In this document: piece by piece, positions 41,025 through 49,171 of the stretch | How the letters are laid out: each line of letters begins with the position of its first letter | Position numbering within the stretch: the stretch's first letter is position 1 | NCBI GenBank assembly: GCA_964568145.1 | Contig: CAZMOZ010000001.1 | Location: forward strand, 397,487 to 461,486 | From: DSVZ01 sp964568145 | GTDB taxonomy: Bacteria > Verrucomicrobiota > Verrucomicrobiia > Limisphaerales > J093 | Reading direction: 5' to 3' | DNA: 64,000 nucleotides | Program-made: the position numbers and the translations under genes | Notes under the pieces: generated by a model | What the model saw: only the letters and a program-made list of their open reading frames with translations | Databases searched by the model: none | Told to the model about the DNA's origin: nothing

Positions 41025-42746
41025 ATGAAAACTTCGCCGCTTCTTGTCCTCGCCGCCGCCAGCCTGGCGGTGCTCGGGCTGGTCCCCCGCCCTGCCCTGG
41101 CCACTGATCTCGCCGCCGGCTTGAAACCCATTCCCACCGCCGAACTGGAGAAAATCCGCGCCGCGTTGCCAGCCCGGGCCAGCGTCGCGCCGCGGCAGCC
41201 GCGCAAGCTGCTGCTCTTCGTCCACAACGTCGGCTACGGCGGGCATCCCTCGGCCGAGTACGCGAACCACGCCTTCACGCTCCTGGGCGAAACGACCGGC
41301 GCGTTTCAGGCTGTGGTCCGCCGCGACCCCGAAGTGTTCCGGCGCGAAAGCCTGAAGCAGTGCGACGCCGTGTTCATCAACAACTGCGTCGGCAATCTCT
41401 TCACCGACCCCGAGCTCCGCCAGAACCTCGTCGAGTTCGTCGCCGGCGGTGGCGGGCTGCTGGGCGTCCACGGCACGACCGTGGCTTTCACGCAATGGCC
41501 GGGCGCGGTCGAGGACTGGCCGGAGTTCGGCTACATGATCGGGGCGCGCGGCGCCAACCACCGCGAGAACACCGAGCACGTGTTCATCAAGCTCGACGAT
41601 CCCGGTCATCCGGTGAATGCCGTCTTCGGCGGCCAGGGCTGGGAGTTCCGCGACGAGTTTTTTCGCGTGGGCGAACCGTACTCGCGCCGGCGCGTGCGGG
41701 TGCTCTTCAGCATTGACACGGAGAAGACCGATCTGAAGCAGGGCCGGGCGTTCGGCCAGCTTGAGCGCGCGGACAACGACTTCGCGCTGGCGTGGCTCCG
41801 CAGCTACGGGCGCGGCCGGACGTTTTACTGCACCATCGCCCACAACCCGTACGTCTTCTGGGACGCGCGGATGCTCCAGTTTTACCTCGACGCGATCCAG
41901 TTTGCGCTCGGCGACCTGCCCGCGCCCACCACCGCCAGCGCCTGGCTCACGCCGGCGTTGCGGGCGCAGGAAAAGCTCGGCTGGCGGCTGGGCGTCGAGG
42001 CCTACACGTTCCACCGGGTCACGTTCTTCGAGACGGTGGACCGCGCGGTGAAACTCGGAGTGCCGTTTATCGGCGGGCTGAGTTTTCAGAAGGTCAGCGC
42101 CGACATCCCGAAGAACTTCGAGCCCAGCCTGAGCGACGACGAACTGCGGGCGGTCCGGCTGAAGCTGGCCGACGCCGGCGTACGGCTGCTCACGTTTTAC
42201 CTTCAGGACATTCCCGGCGACGAAGCCGCCTGCCGGGCCGTCTTCGAGTTCGGACGCAAACTCGGCATCGAAACGTTCATGACCGAACCCAAGGTGGAGG
42301 CGCTGGACGTGATCGAACGCTTCGCCAGCGAGTACGGCATCAACGTGGCGCTCCACAACCACGACCCGAAGGCCTCGCCGCATTACTGGAGCCCCGACGC
42401 CATCCTGAATGTCTGCGCCGGACGCGGCCCGCGGATTGGCGCCGCGGCGGATGTCGGCTACTGGATGCGGGCGGGGATTGATCCGGTCGAGGGCATCCGC
42501 AAGCTGGGCGCGCGGCTCATCACGCTCCAGATGCACGATCTGAACGAGCTTTCGCCCCAAGGCTCGGACGTGCCGTGGGGGACGGGCAAAGGGCGGTCCG
42601 GGGAAATCTTCCGCGAAATCCAGCGGCTTGGCCTCCAGCCCACGATGATCGGCCTCGAGTACTCGAAGGACTTCGACAACAACCTGGCCGCCGTCGCGCG
42701 GTGCGCCGAGTACTTCAACCAGCTCACGCTGAAACTGGCGCCATGA
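41025..42746 (+). CDS. Exported ThuA-domain protein fused to a sugar isomerase/epimerase TIM barrel
   Basis: This 573-residue protein has an N-terminal signal peptide (VLAAASLAVLGLVPRPALA). The ThuA-like domain (about 60-300) shows LLLFVHNVGYGGHPSAEY, VFINNCVGNLF, GGGGLLGVHGTT and YGRGRTFYCTIAHN. The second half (about 325-573) is an AP-endonuclease-2/xylose-isomerase-like barrel: LGVEAYTFHRVTFFETVDRAVKLG, GIETFMTEPK, INVALHNHDPKAS and AAADVGYWMRAGIDPVEG. ThuA proteins act in trehalose/keto-sugar use and the barrel family includes 3-keto-sugar epimerases, so oxidised-sugar processing in the periplasm is reasonable. The fusion puts both steps in one chain. The start at 41025 was chosen for the signal peptide. 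Confidence 0.85.
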   Translation: MKTSPLLVLAAASLAVLGLVPRPALATDLAAGLKPIPTAELEKIRAALPARASVAPRQPRKLLLFVHNVGYGGHPSAEYANHAFTLLGETTGAFQAVVRRDPEVFRRESLKQCDAVFINNCVGNLFTDPELRQNLVEFVAGGGGLLGVHGTTVAFTQWPGAVEDWPEFGYMIGARGANHRENTEHVFIKLDDPGHPVNAVFGGQGWEFRDEFFRVGEPYSRRRVRVLFSIDTEKTDLKQGRAFGQLERADNDFALAWLRSYGRGRTFYCTIAHNPYVFWDARMLQFYLDAIQFALGDLPAPTTASAWLTPALRAQEKLGWRLGVEAYTFHRVTFFETVDRAVKLGVPFIGGLSFQKVSADIPKNFEPSLSDDELRAVRLKLADAGVRLLTFYLQDIPGDEAACRAVFEFGRKLGIETFMTEPKVEALDVIERFASEYGINVALHNHDPKASPHYWSPDAILNVCAGRGPRIGAAADVGYWMRAGIDPVEGIRKLGARLITLQMHDLNELSPQGSDVPWGTGKGRSGEIFREIQRLGLQPTMIGLEYSKDFDNNLAAVARCAEYFNQLTLKLAP

Positions 42747-42762
42747 GCAAAGCGCTTACGCT

Positions 42763-42786
42763 GGTGGGGCGAAACTCCGTCGAAGG
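42763..42786 (-). repeat. Dispersed GGGCTCGACGGAGTC repeat (inverted, diverged)
   Basis: GGTGGGGCGAAACTCCGTCG followed by AAGG, an inverted copy, begins 17 bp after the ThuA-TIM stop. A second diverged inverted copy is at 42852-42874, with a heptad array between them. Confidence 0.75.
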
Positions 42787-42847
42787 ATGCGGATACCAGA
42801 TGCCAGATGCCGGCTGTGGGACTTCGGACTTCGACCTTCGGACTTCA
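42785..42847 (+). repeat. Heptad array, 9 units
   Basis: Units GGATGCG, GATACCA, GATGCCA, GATGCCG, GCTGTGG, GACTTCG, GACTTCG, ACCTTCG, GACTTCA. Another repetitive stretch (AAGCGCCAAGGCGCCAAG) follows at about 42896. Confidence 0.85.
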
Positions 42848-42935
42848 CTTCGGTGGGCGAGCCTCGGTCGAGCCCTACAATTCCGCAACCAAGCGCCAAG
42901 GCGCCAAGAATGCCAGGCCTGAAGAACCCTTTGCC

Positions 42936-43658
42936 ATGAGCACCAGCACCGACACCCGTGTGGCCGCCGCCGCGCTGCAGCAGGCCTTTGATGCCCTGGC
43001 CGGATACGACCGCGGCTCCGGCCGGGGCGCCTTGCAGCCGATTGACGACGCCGTGGCCGCCGCCACGAACGACGCCGCGCTGCGCAGCGATCTCGAGCCG
43101 CGCCTCGCGGCAATCCTGCGCGGACCGGCCCCGGCCGTGGCCAGGGAATACGCCTGCGAGAAACTGGCCTTGATCGGCGGGCCGGCAGCGGTGGCGGCGC
43201 TGGCCGGCTTGTTGTCAAATCCCGACCTCGCCCACGCCGCCACAAACGCGCTGCAGGTCATGACCTGCGCCGAAGCCGCCGTCGCCCTGCGTGACAGCCT
43301 GGCTAGGCTGAGCGGTCGGGCTTTGGCCGGCGTCATCACCGCGCTGGGCACGCGGCGCGACATCGCCAGCGCGGGCAAGCTTGCGGCCCTGCTGGCGAAC
43401 CCGGATGCGCGCGTGGCCTCGGCTGCGGCAGGCGCCCTGGGCGAAATCGGGTCGCCGGCCGCGGGCAAGACGTTGCGGGAGCTTCTGCCCAAGGCGCCTT
43501 CGGCCCTCCGGCCCGCGTTGGGTGACGCCTGCCTGGTGTGCGCGGAACGGCTCAAGGCCGCGGGCGAGGCGGGCGCGGCCCGGGCCTTGCTGGATGCGCT
43601 GCTGGCCACCGCGCCGTCGCCGCATGTCCGCGCCGCGGCATTGCGGATCAACGCCTGA
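42936..43658 (+). CDS. HEAT-repeat protein
   Basis: This 240-residue, Ala-rich, all-helical protein has recurring units such as PAVAREYACEKLALIGGPAAVAALAGLL and DARVASAAAGALGEIGSPAAGKTL, the pattern of PBS-lyase-type HEAT repeats. No signal peptide or catalytic motif is visible. It presumably acts as a protein-binding scaffold. ATG 42936 was chosen because the frame upstream is repeat-derived. It lies downstream of the ThuA-TIM gene (separated by repeats) and 12 bp before a tiny membrane-protein gene. The function is unknown. Confidence 0.75.
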   Translation: MSTSTDTRVAAAALQQAFDALAGYDRGSGRGALQPIDDAVAAATNDAALRSDLEPRLAAILRGPAPAVAREYACEKLALIGGPAAVAALAGLLSNPDLAHAATNALQVMTCAEAAVALRDSLARLSGRALAGVITALGTRRDIASAGKLAALLANPDARVASAAAGALGEIGSPAAGKTLRELLPKAPSALRPALGDACLVCAERLKAAGEAGAARALLDALLATAPSPHVRAAALRINA

Positions 43659-43670
43659 CCGGCTTTCGTC

Positions 43671-43835
43671 ATGAACCCACTGACGATCATTGTGCCGCTG
43701 GTTCTCGTTCTGGGCGGGCTGCTGATGTTCTTCCTGCTGCCGCTCGATTTGTGGGTACGCACGGTAATCCTGCTTGGCGAACTTCTGGGTGCGGCGCTCG
43801 TTGGCTTTGTCCTGTGGCGCCGCAGCCGGCATTGA
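43671..43835 (+). CDS. Tiny membrane protein (54 aa), hypothetical
   Basis: ATG 43671 to TGA 43833-43835 encodes 54 residues: a first hydrophobic helix (LTIIVPLVLVLGGLLMFFLLPL), a short loop DLWVRT, a second helix (VILLGELLGAALVGFVLW), and the basic tail RRSRH. The two-span topology and positive C-terminus fit a real inner-membrane miniprotein with the C-terminus inside. The gene begins 12 bp after the HEAT-protein stop, so it may be translated from the same transcript. No family is recognised. Confidence 0.6.
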   Translation: MNPLTIIVPLVLVLGGLLMFFLLPLDLWVRTVILLGELLGAALVGFVLWRRSRH

Positions 43836-44087
43836 GCCCAAGCCAGTCACGAGGCTGTTGGCGCGACGCCAACGACGGCGACCGGCACGGTCGCGCTCCC
43901 CATTCCACGTGACAGGGACGTGCCGATATTCCCGGTCCGAATGTCAACTGGCGCGAAGCACCACCCGATACCCTCGCCGAACAGCCTTGCCCACGCAGCC
44001 CGACCAGTCTTCGCAGCGGCCGCAGCTTGTGAAGCGCCGGCCGGGCGCGGCTTGACGCCGAGGAAAGCCTGCTCTCTATTGCGCGCC

Positions 44088-45998
44088 GTGACGGTGACCA
44101 CCCAACCGAACTTGCCCGGTTTCCGCCTGCCGGCGGAGCTGGCTGACATTCTGACCCACTGCCCCCGCTTCACGGTGGCCGGCACCGTGGATGAACTGCT
44201 CGCCCTCGCGGTGCGCGATGCCCGGGACGGGTATCACGACGTGGCGTATGACGTGTCCGGTCGCGGACACGTGCTGGAGGCGCGGGTCTGCCGGGTCAAA
44301 AACGGCCTGAGCGCGAACTACACCGAGCCGTACATGCGCCGGCGCGACCCGGATTGCATGGTGATCGGCGATGACCAGCCCACGAACAAGCCGACCTTCA
44401 AGGCGCGCTTCGGCACGGAGTTTGGCGCCTTGCGGGAGCAGACGTTCGCGTGGCTGAAGACGCAGGAACTGGCAGTGTTTGCCTTCGGGGCCGGCGTGCC
44501 GGGCAAGGGTATAGACGCCGTGGCGGTGGCGCCGGCCAACGCCGGGTTCTTCGCCTTCGGCCTGGCGCTCTTGCAGGGCATTCTGAATCCGCGCGAAATC
44601 GGCCCGGAGTTCTCACCTGGGGCGGTCATTTACGTGGCGCCGCCGTTCCGCCACACCGTTTTCGACGGCCGGCAGATCGTGGTCCACAACCGCCGGCCCG
44701 GCCTGCACGAGCTGTTCAGCTACAACCTTTATCCCGGCCCCAGCGCCAAGAAAGGCGTCTATGGCGTGCTGCTGGCGCTGGGTGAGCAGGAAAACTGGGT
44801 GACGGCGCACTGCTCGACCGTGCAGGTGATCACGCCGTACGAGAACAAGGTCACGTTCATGCACGAAGGCGCCAGCGGCGGCGGCAAGAGCGAGATGCTC
44901 GAGCACATCCACCGGCGTCGCGACGGCAGCCTGTTGCTGGGGCGGAATCTCGTCACGCACAGCGAGCGCACGCTCATCCTGCCGCGCGCCTGCGAACTGC
45001 GGCCGGTCACGGACGACATGGCGTTGTGCCATCCCAGCCTGCGCCGGCCCGGCAATCCGGACAAGCTGGCGCTCATGGACGCCGAGAAGGCGTGGTTCGT
45101 GCGCGTCAATCACATCACCCGTTACGGCGTGGACCCGCACCTCGAGGAGTTGACCATCCACCCGCCCAGCCCGCTGCTGTTCCTGAACATTGACGCCCAC
45201 CCCGGCAGCACCGCGCTGATTTGGGAACACATCGAGGACGAGCCCGGCGTGCGCTGCCCGAATCCTCGCGTGGTGGTGCCGCGCGACATCGTGCCGGACA
45301 TCGTCCACGGTCCGGTGACGGTGGACATTCGCAGCCTGGGCGTGCGCACCCCGCCTTGCACGAGCGAGCAGCCCAGCTACGGCATCCTGGGCCTCATGCA
45401 CCTGCTGCCGCCGGCGCTGGCGTGGATCTGGCGGCTGGTGGCGCCGCGCGGCCACAGCAACCCCAGCATCGTGCAAAAGGAAGGCATGAGCTCCGAAGGC
45501 GTGGGCTCGTACTGGCCGTTTGCCACCGGCCGCCGCGTGGTCCAGGCGAACCTCATCCTCCAGCAGATCGTCTCCACGCCCAAGGTCCGGTACATCCTGT
45601 GCCCGAACCAGCACATCGGCGCCTGGGAAGTTGGCTTCATGCCGCAATGGCTAGCCCGCGAGTATCTGGCCCGCCGCGGCGGGGCGCGCTTCAGCCCGGA
45701 GCAGGTCCTGCCCGCGCGGTGTTCGCTGCTGGGCTACGCCTTGCGCACCATGACCATCGAGGGCCAGACCATCGCCGACGTGTTCCTGCGCGTGGACACG
45801 CAACCGGAGGTGGGCGCCGAGGCGTACGACTCCGGCGCGGCGGTCCTGCGCGACTTCATTCACAGACAGGTGCGCAAGTTCCTGGAGCCCGACCTCGACC
45901 CGCTGGGCCGTCAGATCATCGAATGCTGCCTGGCCAATGGCAGCCTGACTGAGTACGAGGCCTTGATCCCGCACGAGGTGACGGTCAAGGACTGGTGA
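44088..45998 (+). CDS. DUF4914 family protein with PEPCK-like phosphate-binding loop
   Basis: This 636-residue cytoplasmic protein from GTG 44088 (VTVTTQPNLPGF; GTG 44094 is an alternative) belongs to the DUF4914 family. A P-loop-like segment EGASGGGKSEMLEHI starts near residue 260 and is preceded by NLYPGPSAKKGVYGVLLALGEQ. Later conserved blocks are HITRYGVDPHLEELTIHPPSPLLFLNID, NPSIVQKEGMSSEGVGSYWPFATGR and CPNQHIGAWEVGFMPQWLAREYL. The overall order recalls ATP-dependent PEP carboxykinase/HPr-kinase-like P-loops, so a phosphoryl-transfer enzyme is likely. The substrate is unknown. The 168 bp upstream in frame are unsupported. Confidence 0.75.
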   Translation: MTVTTQPNLPGFRLPAELADILTHCPRFTVAGTVDELLALAVRDARDGYHDVAYDVSGRGHVLEARVCRVKNGLSANYTEPYMRRRDPDCMVIGDDQPTNKPTFKARFGTEFGALREQTFAWLKTQELAVFAFGAGVPGKGIDAVAVAPANAGFFAFGLALLQGILNPREIGPEFSPGAVIYVAPPFRHTVFDGRQIVVHNRRPGLHELFSYNLYPGPSAKKGVYGVLLALGEQENWVTAHCSTVQVITPYENKVTFMHEGASGGGKSEMLEHIHRRRDGSLLLGRNLVTHSERTLILPRACELRPVTDDMALCHPSLRRPGNPDKLALMDAEKAWFVRVNHITRYGVDPHLEELTIHPPSPLLFLNIDAHPGSTALIWEHIEDEPGVRCPNPRVVVPRDIVPDIVHGPVTVDIRSLGVRTPPCTSEQPSYGILGLMHLLPPALAWIWRLVAPRGHSNPSIVQKEGMSSEGVGSYWPFATGRRVVQANLILQQIVSTPKVRYILCPNQHIGAWEVGFMPQWLAREYLARRGGARFSPEQVLPARCSLLGYALRTMTIEGQTIADVFLRVDTQPEVGAEAYDSGAAVLRDFIHRQVRKFLEPDLDPLGRQIIECCLANGSLTEYEALIPHEVTVKDW

Positions 45999-46056
45999 GA
46001 GCCGCGTGTCTGCCGAACCTGGCAGGCCTCGAAGCGGCAAGCCAACCCATCACCGC

Positions 46057-46971
46057 ATGAAGCCCAATTCGATTTCCGCCCGGCTGGTTGTCTTCGGTCT
46101 GGCCGCGTTCACCGGACTGGCCCAGCGGCCCGGCGAAATGCGAGCGCCGGCGTTGCCGGAAGGCGCCGTCGTTCATCGCGACCTCGTGTACGTGCCGGGC
46201 GGACACGAGCGGCAGAAGCTGGACCTTTACCTGCCCAAGGGCGGCTGGAACCTGCCGCTCATCATCAACATCCACGGCGGCGCGTTCAAAGCGGGCAGCA
46301 AGGAAATGGGCGTGCCGGTCGAGCACCTCGCGCGCGGGTACGCCGTGGCTTCGATCAACTACCGCCTCAGCCAGCACGCGCTCTTCCCGGCGCAGATCGA
46401 GGACTGCAAAGCCGCCGTGCGCTGGCTGCGCGCTCACGCCGGCACCTATGGCCTCGACCCGAATCACTTTGCCGCCTGGGGCAGTTCGGCTGGCGGCCAT
46501 CTCGCGGCCTTGCTGGGCACGACCGGCGACACGAAGGAATTCGACGGGGGTGATCATCTCGACCAGCCCAGCCGCGTGCAGGCCGTGGTGGACTATTTCG
46601 GCCCGACCGATTTTCTCCAGATGGACGCACACCGGCCGCCGGACGGCATGGTCCATGACGCCGCGGATTCGCCGGAGTCGCTGCTGATCGGCGGGCCGAT
46701 CCAGCAGAACCCGGAGAAGACCCGACGCGCGAACCCGATCACGTACGTCACCAAGGACGACCCGCCGTTTCTGATCGTCCATGGCGACGCCGACCCGCTG
46801 GTGCCGCACCACCAAAGCGAACTGCTGGCGGCCGCGCTGGAGCGGGCGGGCGTACCGGTGACGTTCTACACCGTCAAAGGCGCCGGGCATGGACGCTTCA
46901 ACGACCCAAAGGTGGCGGAGTTGACCGGGGAATTCCTGGCGCGACACCTGAAGCCGACGGCGGCCCGGTAG
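46057..46971 (+). CDS. Exported alpha/beta hydrolase, BD-FAE/HSL-like esterase
   Basis: This 304-residue protein has a signal peptide (SISARLVVFGLAAFTGLA), then VPGGHERQKLDLYLPKGG and the oxyanion-hole motif INIHGGAFKAGSK. The nucleophile elbow is WGSSAGGHLAALLG, and late segments FLIVHGDADPLVPHHQS (Asp) and GAGHGRF (His) complete the triad. This is the dienelactone-like/carboxylesterase group that includes bifunctional polysaccharide esterases. It likely removes acyl groups from a polysaccharide outside the cytoplasm; the substrate is unknown. ATG 46057 was chosen for the signal peptide. It begins 58 bp after the DUF4914 stop. Confidence 0.85.
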   Translation: MKPNSISARLVVFGLAAFTGLAQRPGEMRAPALPEGAVVHRDLVYVPGGHERQKLDLYLPKGGWNLPLIINIHGGAFKAGSKEMGVPVEHLARGYAVASINYRLSQHALFPAQIEDCKAAVRWLRAHAGTYGLDPNHFAAWGSSAGGHLAALLGTTGDTKEFDGGDHLDQPSRVQAVVDYFGPTDFLQMDAHRPPDGMVHDAADSPESLLIGGPIQQNPEKTRRANPITYVTKDDPPFLIVHGDADPLVPHHQSELLAAALERAGVPVTFYTVKGAGHGRFNDPKVAELTGEFLARHLKPTAAR

Positions 46972-47523
46972 GGCGTCGCGGCACCAGCGCCAATCGGCCA
47001 GCCCACAGTTCGGCACACCTTCGTCGGGGCTTCGCGCCGGGTATTGCAGAACCGCTCACCAAGTCCGCAGCCGGCTAGCGCGATTTAACTAGAGATGTGG
47101 CCGCGTGGGGAACGCGGGCTTCAGCCCGCTTCAACGTGCTCGGGCAGACAGGCGTGGAAGCGGCGTGAACGCCGCGCTCCGAAAGCGCTGGCGCAAGCGG
47201 CCACCGTTTTATTGAAAACGCTCTAACCGGGTGCATCTCACTTTTGTGCCGTCCGGTCTTGCCGGGGTGGGGCGAGACACCGTCGAGCCCAGCCTTTCGG
47301 GGCTGCGGCCGGCTAACCGCACCCCCGCGGGCGAGGCGCCCACGGCACGGCCCCCGGCGAGGTCGCCTGGACCACTACAGCCCGCCCGCTGCGGGCACGA
47401 AAGTGAAATGCGCCCGGCCGCCCCAGCCGCAAGATTCGTGTGGAAAAAGCCAACCGAAGGCAAGATGCTGCCACGCGTTCGAATTAAATCTGCCAGCAGC
47501 GTAACCAAAACCATTGCCTTGCC
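46972..47523. other. 552-bp intergenic region with decayed repeats
   Basis: No gene is supported. Bases 47100-47190 contain GCGGGCTTCAGCCCGC, a short palindrome of a type common in high-GC genomes, and GGCGTGAACGCC. Bases 47231-47414 are a MITE-like element. The relatively AT-rich stretch 47450-47520 probably carries the promoter of the peroxidase gene. Confidence 0.55.
47231..47414. mobile_element. 184-bp MITE-like element
   Basis: The ends are imperfect terminal inverted repeats: GTGCATCTCACTTT on the left and AAAGTGAAATGCGCC on the right. Inside is an inverted copy of the GGGCTCGACGGAGTC motif (47264-47290). The left and right parts recur at 5712-5760 and 5900-5985. No coding capacity is seen. 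The non-autonomous transposable-element reading is an inference from structure. Confidence 0.55.
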
Positions 47524-48510
47524 ATGAAAGCCATTCTTCTTGCCGCCGCATTTGCCGCCACCGCCAGCCTGAGCACCGCCGAGGCGACCGCCAAACCCGA
47601 CGCGGCCGCGCTGCGCGCCAAGGCCCTGGATTTGCTGGGCGTTCTGCCGGACAAGATGCCGGGTTCGGAACACGACACCCCGGCCCGCATCGCCCTCGGC
47701 AAGCAGCTTTATTTCGACAACCGCCTGTCGAAGAACGACTCCCAGTCCTGCAACACCTGCCACGATGTGACCGGCAACAAGGGCGGCGTGGACAACAAGC
47801 CCACGTCGGAAGGCGCCTTCGACAAGCGCGGCGACCGCAACTCGCCTACCACGCTCAACGCTGGCTTCCATTTCGCCCAGTTCTGGGACGGCCGCGCCAA
47901 GGACCTCAAAGAGCAGGCCAAGGGCCCCGTGTTGAACCCTGTGGAGATGGCCATGCCGGACGAGGCGGCCGTGGTGAAGAAGCTCAGCGAGGTCAAGGAA
48001 TACCGCGACGCCTTCGCCAGGGCATTCCCCGGCGAGGCGCATCCGCTCACGTACGACAACATGGCGGAAGCCATCGCCGCGTTCGAGCGCACGCTCATCA
48101 CGCGGGACCGGCTGGACGACTTCCAGAAGGGCGACAACCAGGCGCTGAGCGCCGCAGAACTCAAGGGGCTGGACCTGTTCCTGAGCGTCGGCTGCACCAC
48201 CTGCCACAACGGCCCCGTGCTGGGCGGCAACACCTACCAAAAGGTCGGGCTCATCCACCCGTACGAGACCAAGGACCTGGGCCGCTTCGCCATCACGAAG
48301 GAGGAAGGCGACGAGTACAAGTTCAAGGTGCCCAGCCTGCGAAACATCGTGCTCACCGGGCCGTACTTCCACGACGGCACGCAGACCGACCTGCGCGCCA
48401 CGACCATCAAGATGGCCCACATGCAACTGGACCGGGAACTCAAGCCGGAGGAGGCCGACGCCCTGATGGCTTTGATGCACGCCCTCACGGACAAGGCGCG
48501 CGCCCGCTGA
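47524..48510 (+). CDS. Diheme cytochrome c peroxidase (CcpA/MauG family)
   Basis: This 328-residue periplasmic protein has a signal peptide (MKAILLAAAFAATASLSTAEA) and two c-type heme sites: CNTCH from Cys76 and CTTCH from Cys224. Between and after them are RNSPTTLNAGFHFAQFWDGRAKDL, NPVEMAMP and VPSLRNIVLTGPYFHDGTQTDL, standard for bacterial diheme peroxidases. It reduces hydrogen peroxide using electrons from cytochrome c or a cupredoxin. It is the first gene of a probable three-gene group with a small HPCPLC protein and a TonB receptor that looks copper-related. Confidence 0.92.
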   Translation: MKAILLAAAFAATASLSTAEATAKPDAAALRAKALDLLGVLPDKMPGSEHDTPARIALGKQLYFDNRLSKNDSQSCNTCHDVTGNKGGVDNKPTSEGAFDKRGDRNSPTTLNAGFHFAQFWDGRAKDLKEQAKGPVLNPVEMAMPDEAAVVKKLSEVKEYRDAFARAFPGEAHPLTYDNMAEAIAAFERTLITRDRLDDFQKGDNQALSAAELKGLDLFLSVGCTTCHNGPVLGGNTYQKVGLIHPYETKDLGRFAITKEEGDEYKFKVPSLRNIVLTGPYFHDGTQTDLRATTIKMAHMQLDRELKPEEADALMALMHALTDKARAR

Positions 48511-48522
48511 CCCGCCGCCGCC

Positions 48523-48948
48523 GTGGCCGCCGCCGGTCCCAGTCGCCTGCCAACCGCCCGCCGCCGGTTCCGCCTGGCCGGCGCAGCGCTGGCCTTGCTG
48601 GCCATGCTCCTGGCCAGCGGCAGTCACTGGATTGCGCTGCAAGGACTCGCCTTCGGCCGCATGATCGTGCGCTACGCCCAGGACGCGCCGCTGGCCGAGG
48701 CGGTGGCCAGGACCTTCGACGGCAAACACCCCTGCCCGCTCTGCCACGCCGTCCAGGAAGGCCGGCAGAACGAGGAGAAAAAGCGCTCGACGTTCGGCCC
48801 GCAGTCACGGCTGGAACTGGGTCTCCCCGGAACAGCCGTCGCCGCCCCGCGCTGGAACGTGAGCGCGCAAGACCGGCCCGCCGCGCCGCCGCGCCACTGG
48901 CACGCGCGCGCTGAAGCCCCGCCCAAGCCCCGCCCCCGCGCGGGCTGA
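48523..48948 (+). CDS. Small exported/membrane protein with HPCPLC motif (DUF2946-like)
   Basis: This 141-residue product from GTG 48523, 12 bp after the peroxidase stop, has one hydrophobic N-terminal segment (LAGAALALLAMLLASGSHWIALQ) and then YAQDAPLAEAVARTFDGKHPCPLCHAVQEGRQNEEKK. The CxxC with neighbouring His residues looks like a metal-binding site. The layout (N-terminal helix, then HPCPLC) resembles DUF2946-type proteins found near copper TonB receptors. The C-terminal 60 residues are Pro/Arg/Ala-rich and poorly constrained. It may be a periplasmic copper-handling accessory protein; that is inference. Confidence 0.7.
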   Translation: MAAAGPSRLPTARRRFRLAGAALALLAMLLASGSHWIALQGLAFGRMIVRYAQDAPLAEAVARTFDGKHPCPLCHAVQEGRQNEEKKRSTFGPQSRLELGLPGTAVAAPRWNVSAQDRPAAPPRHWHARAEAPPKPRPRAG

Positions 48949-49171
48949 TCCTCCACCTTCGTCGGTGTCATCCCCCCGCCATGCTCCTGCCTTGGCGGGT
49001 TGGATCGTTTCAGATCGCCGCGGCTGCGTGCGCGCCAGCCGCGCCGGAGATTTTTCCGGCCGCTCCGCCGATCTGACTCCTTCCGACGCGCCAAGGTGGT
49101 TGCGCCAGTTGCCAAGCTGATTTGGAGTGGTTACCGCGCGCGGAACTTTGCCTGACATTACCAGTTTTGCC

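Noticed and set aside
40926..42560. N-terminal extension of the deacetylase-like frame
   Set aside because: It overlaps the divergent ThuA-TIM gene over its whole length, and a clean TAT signal begins at 40925.
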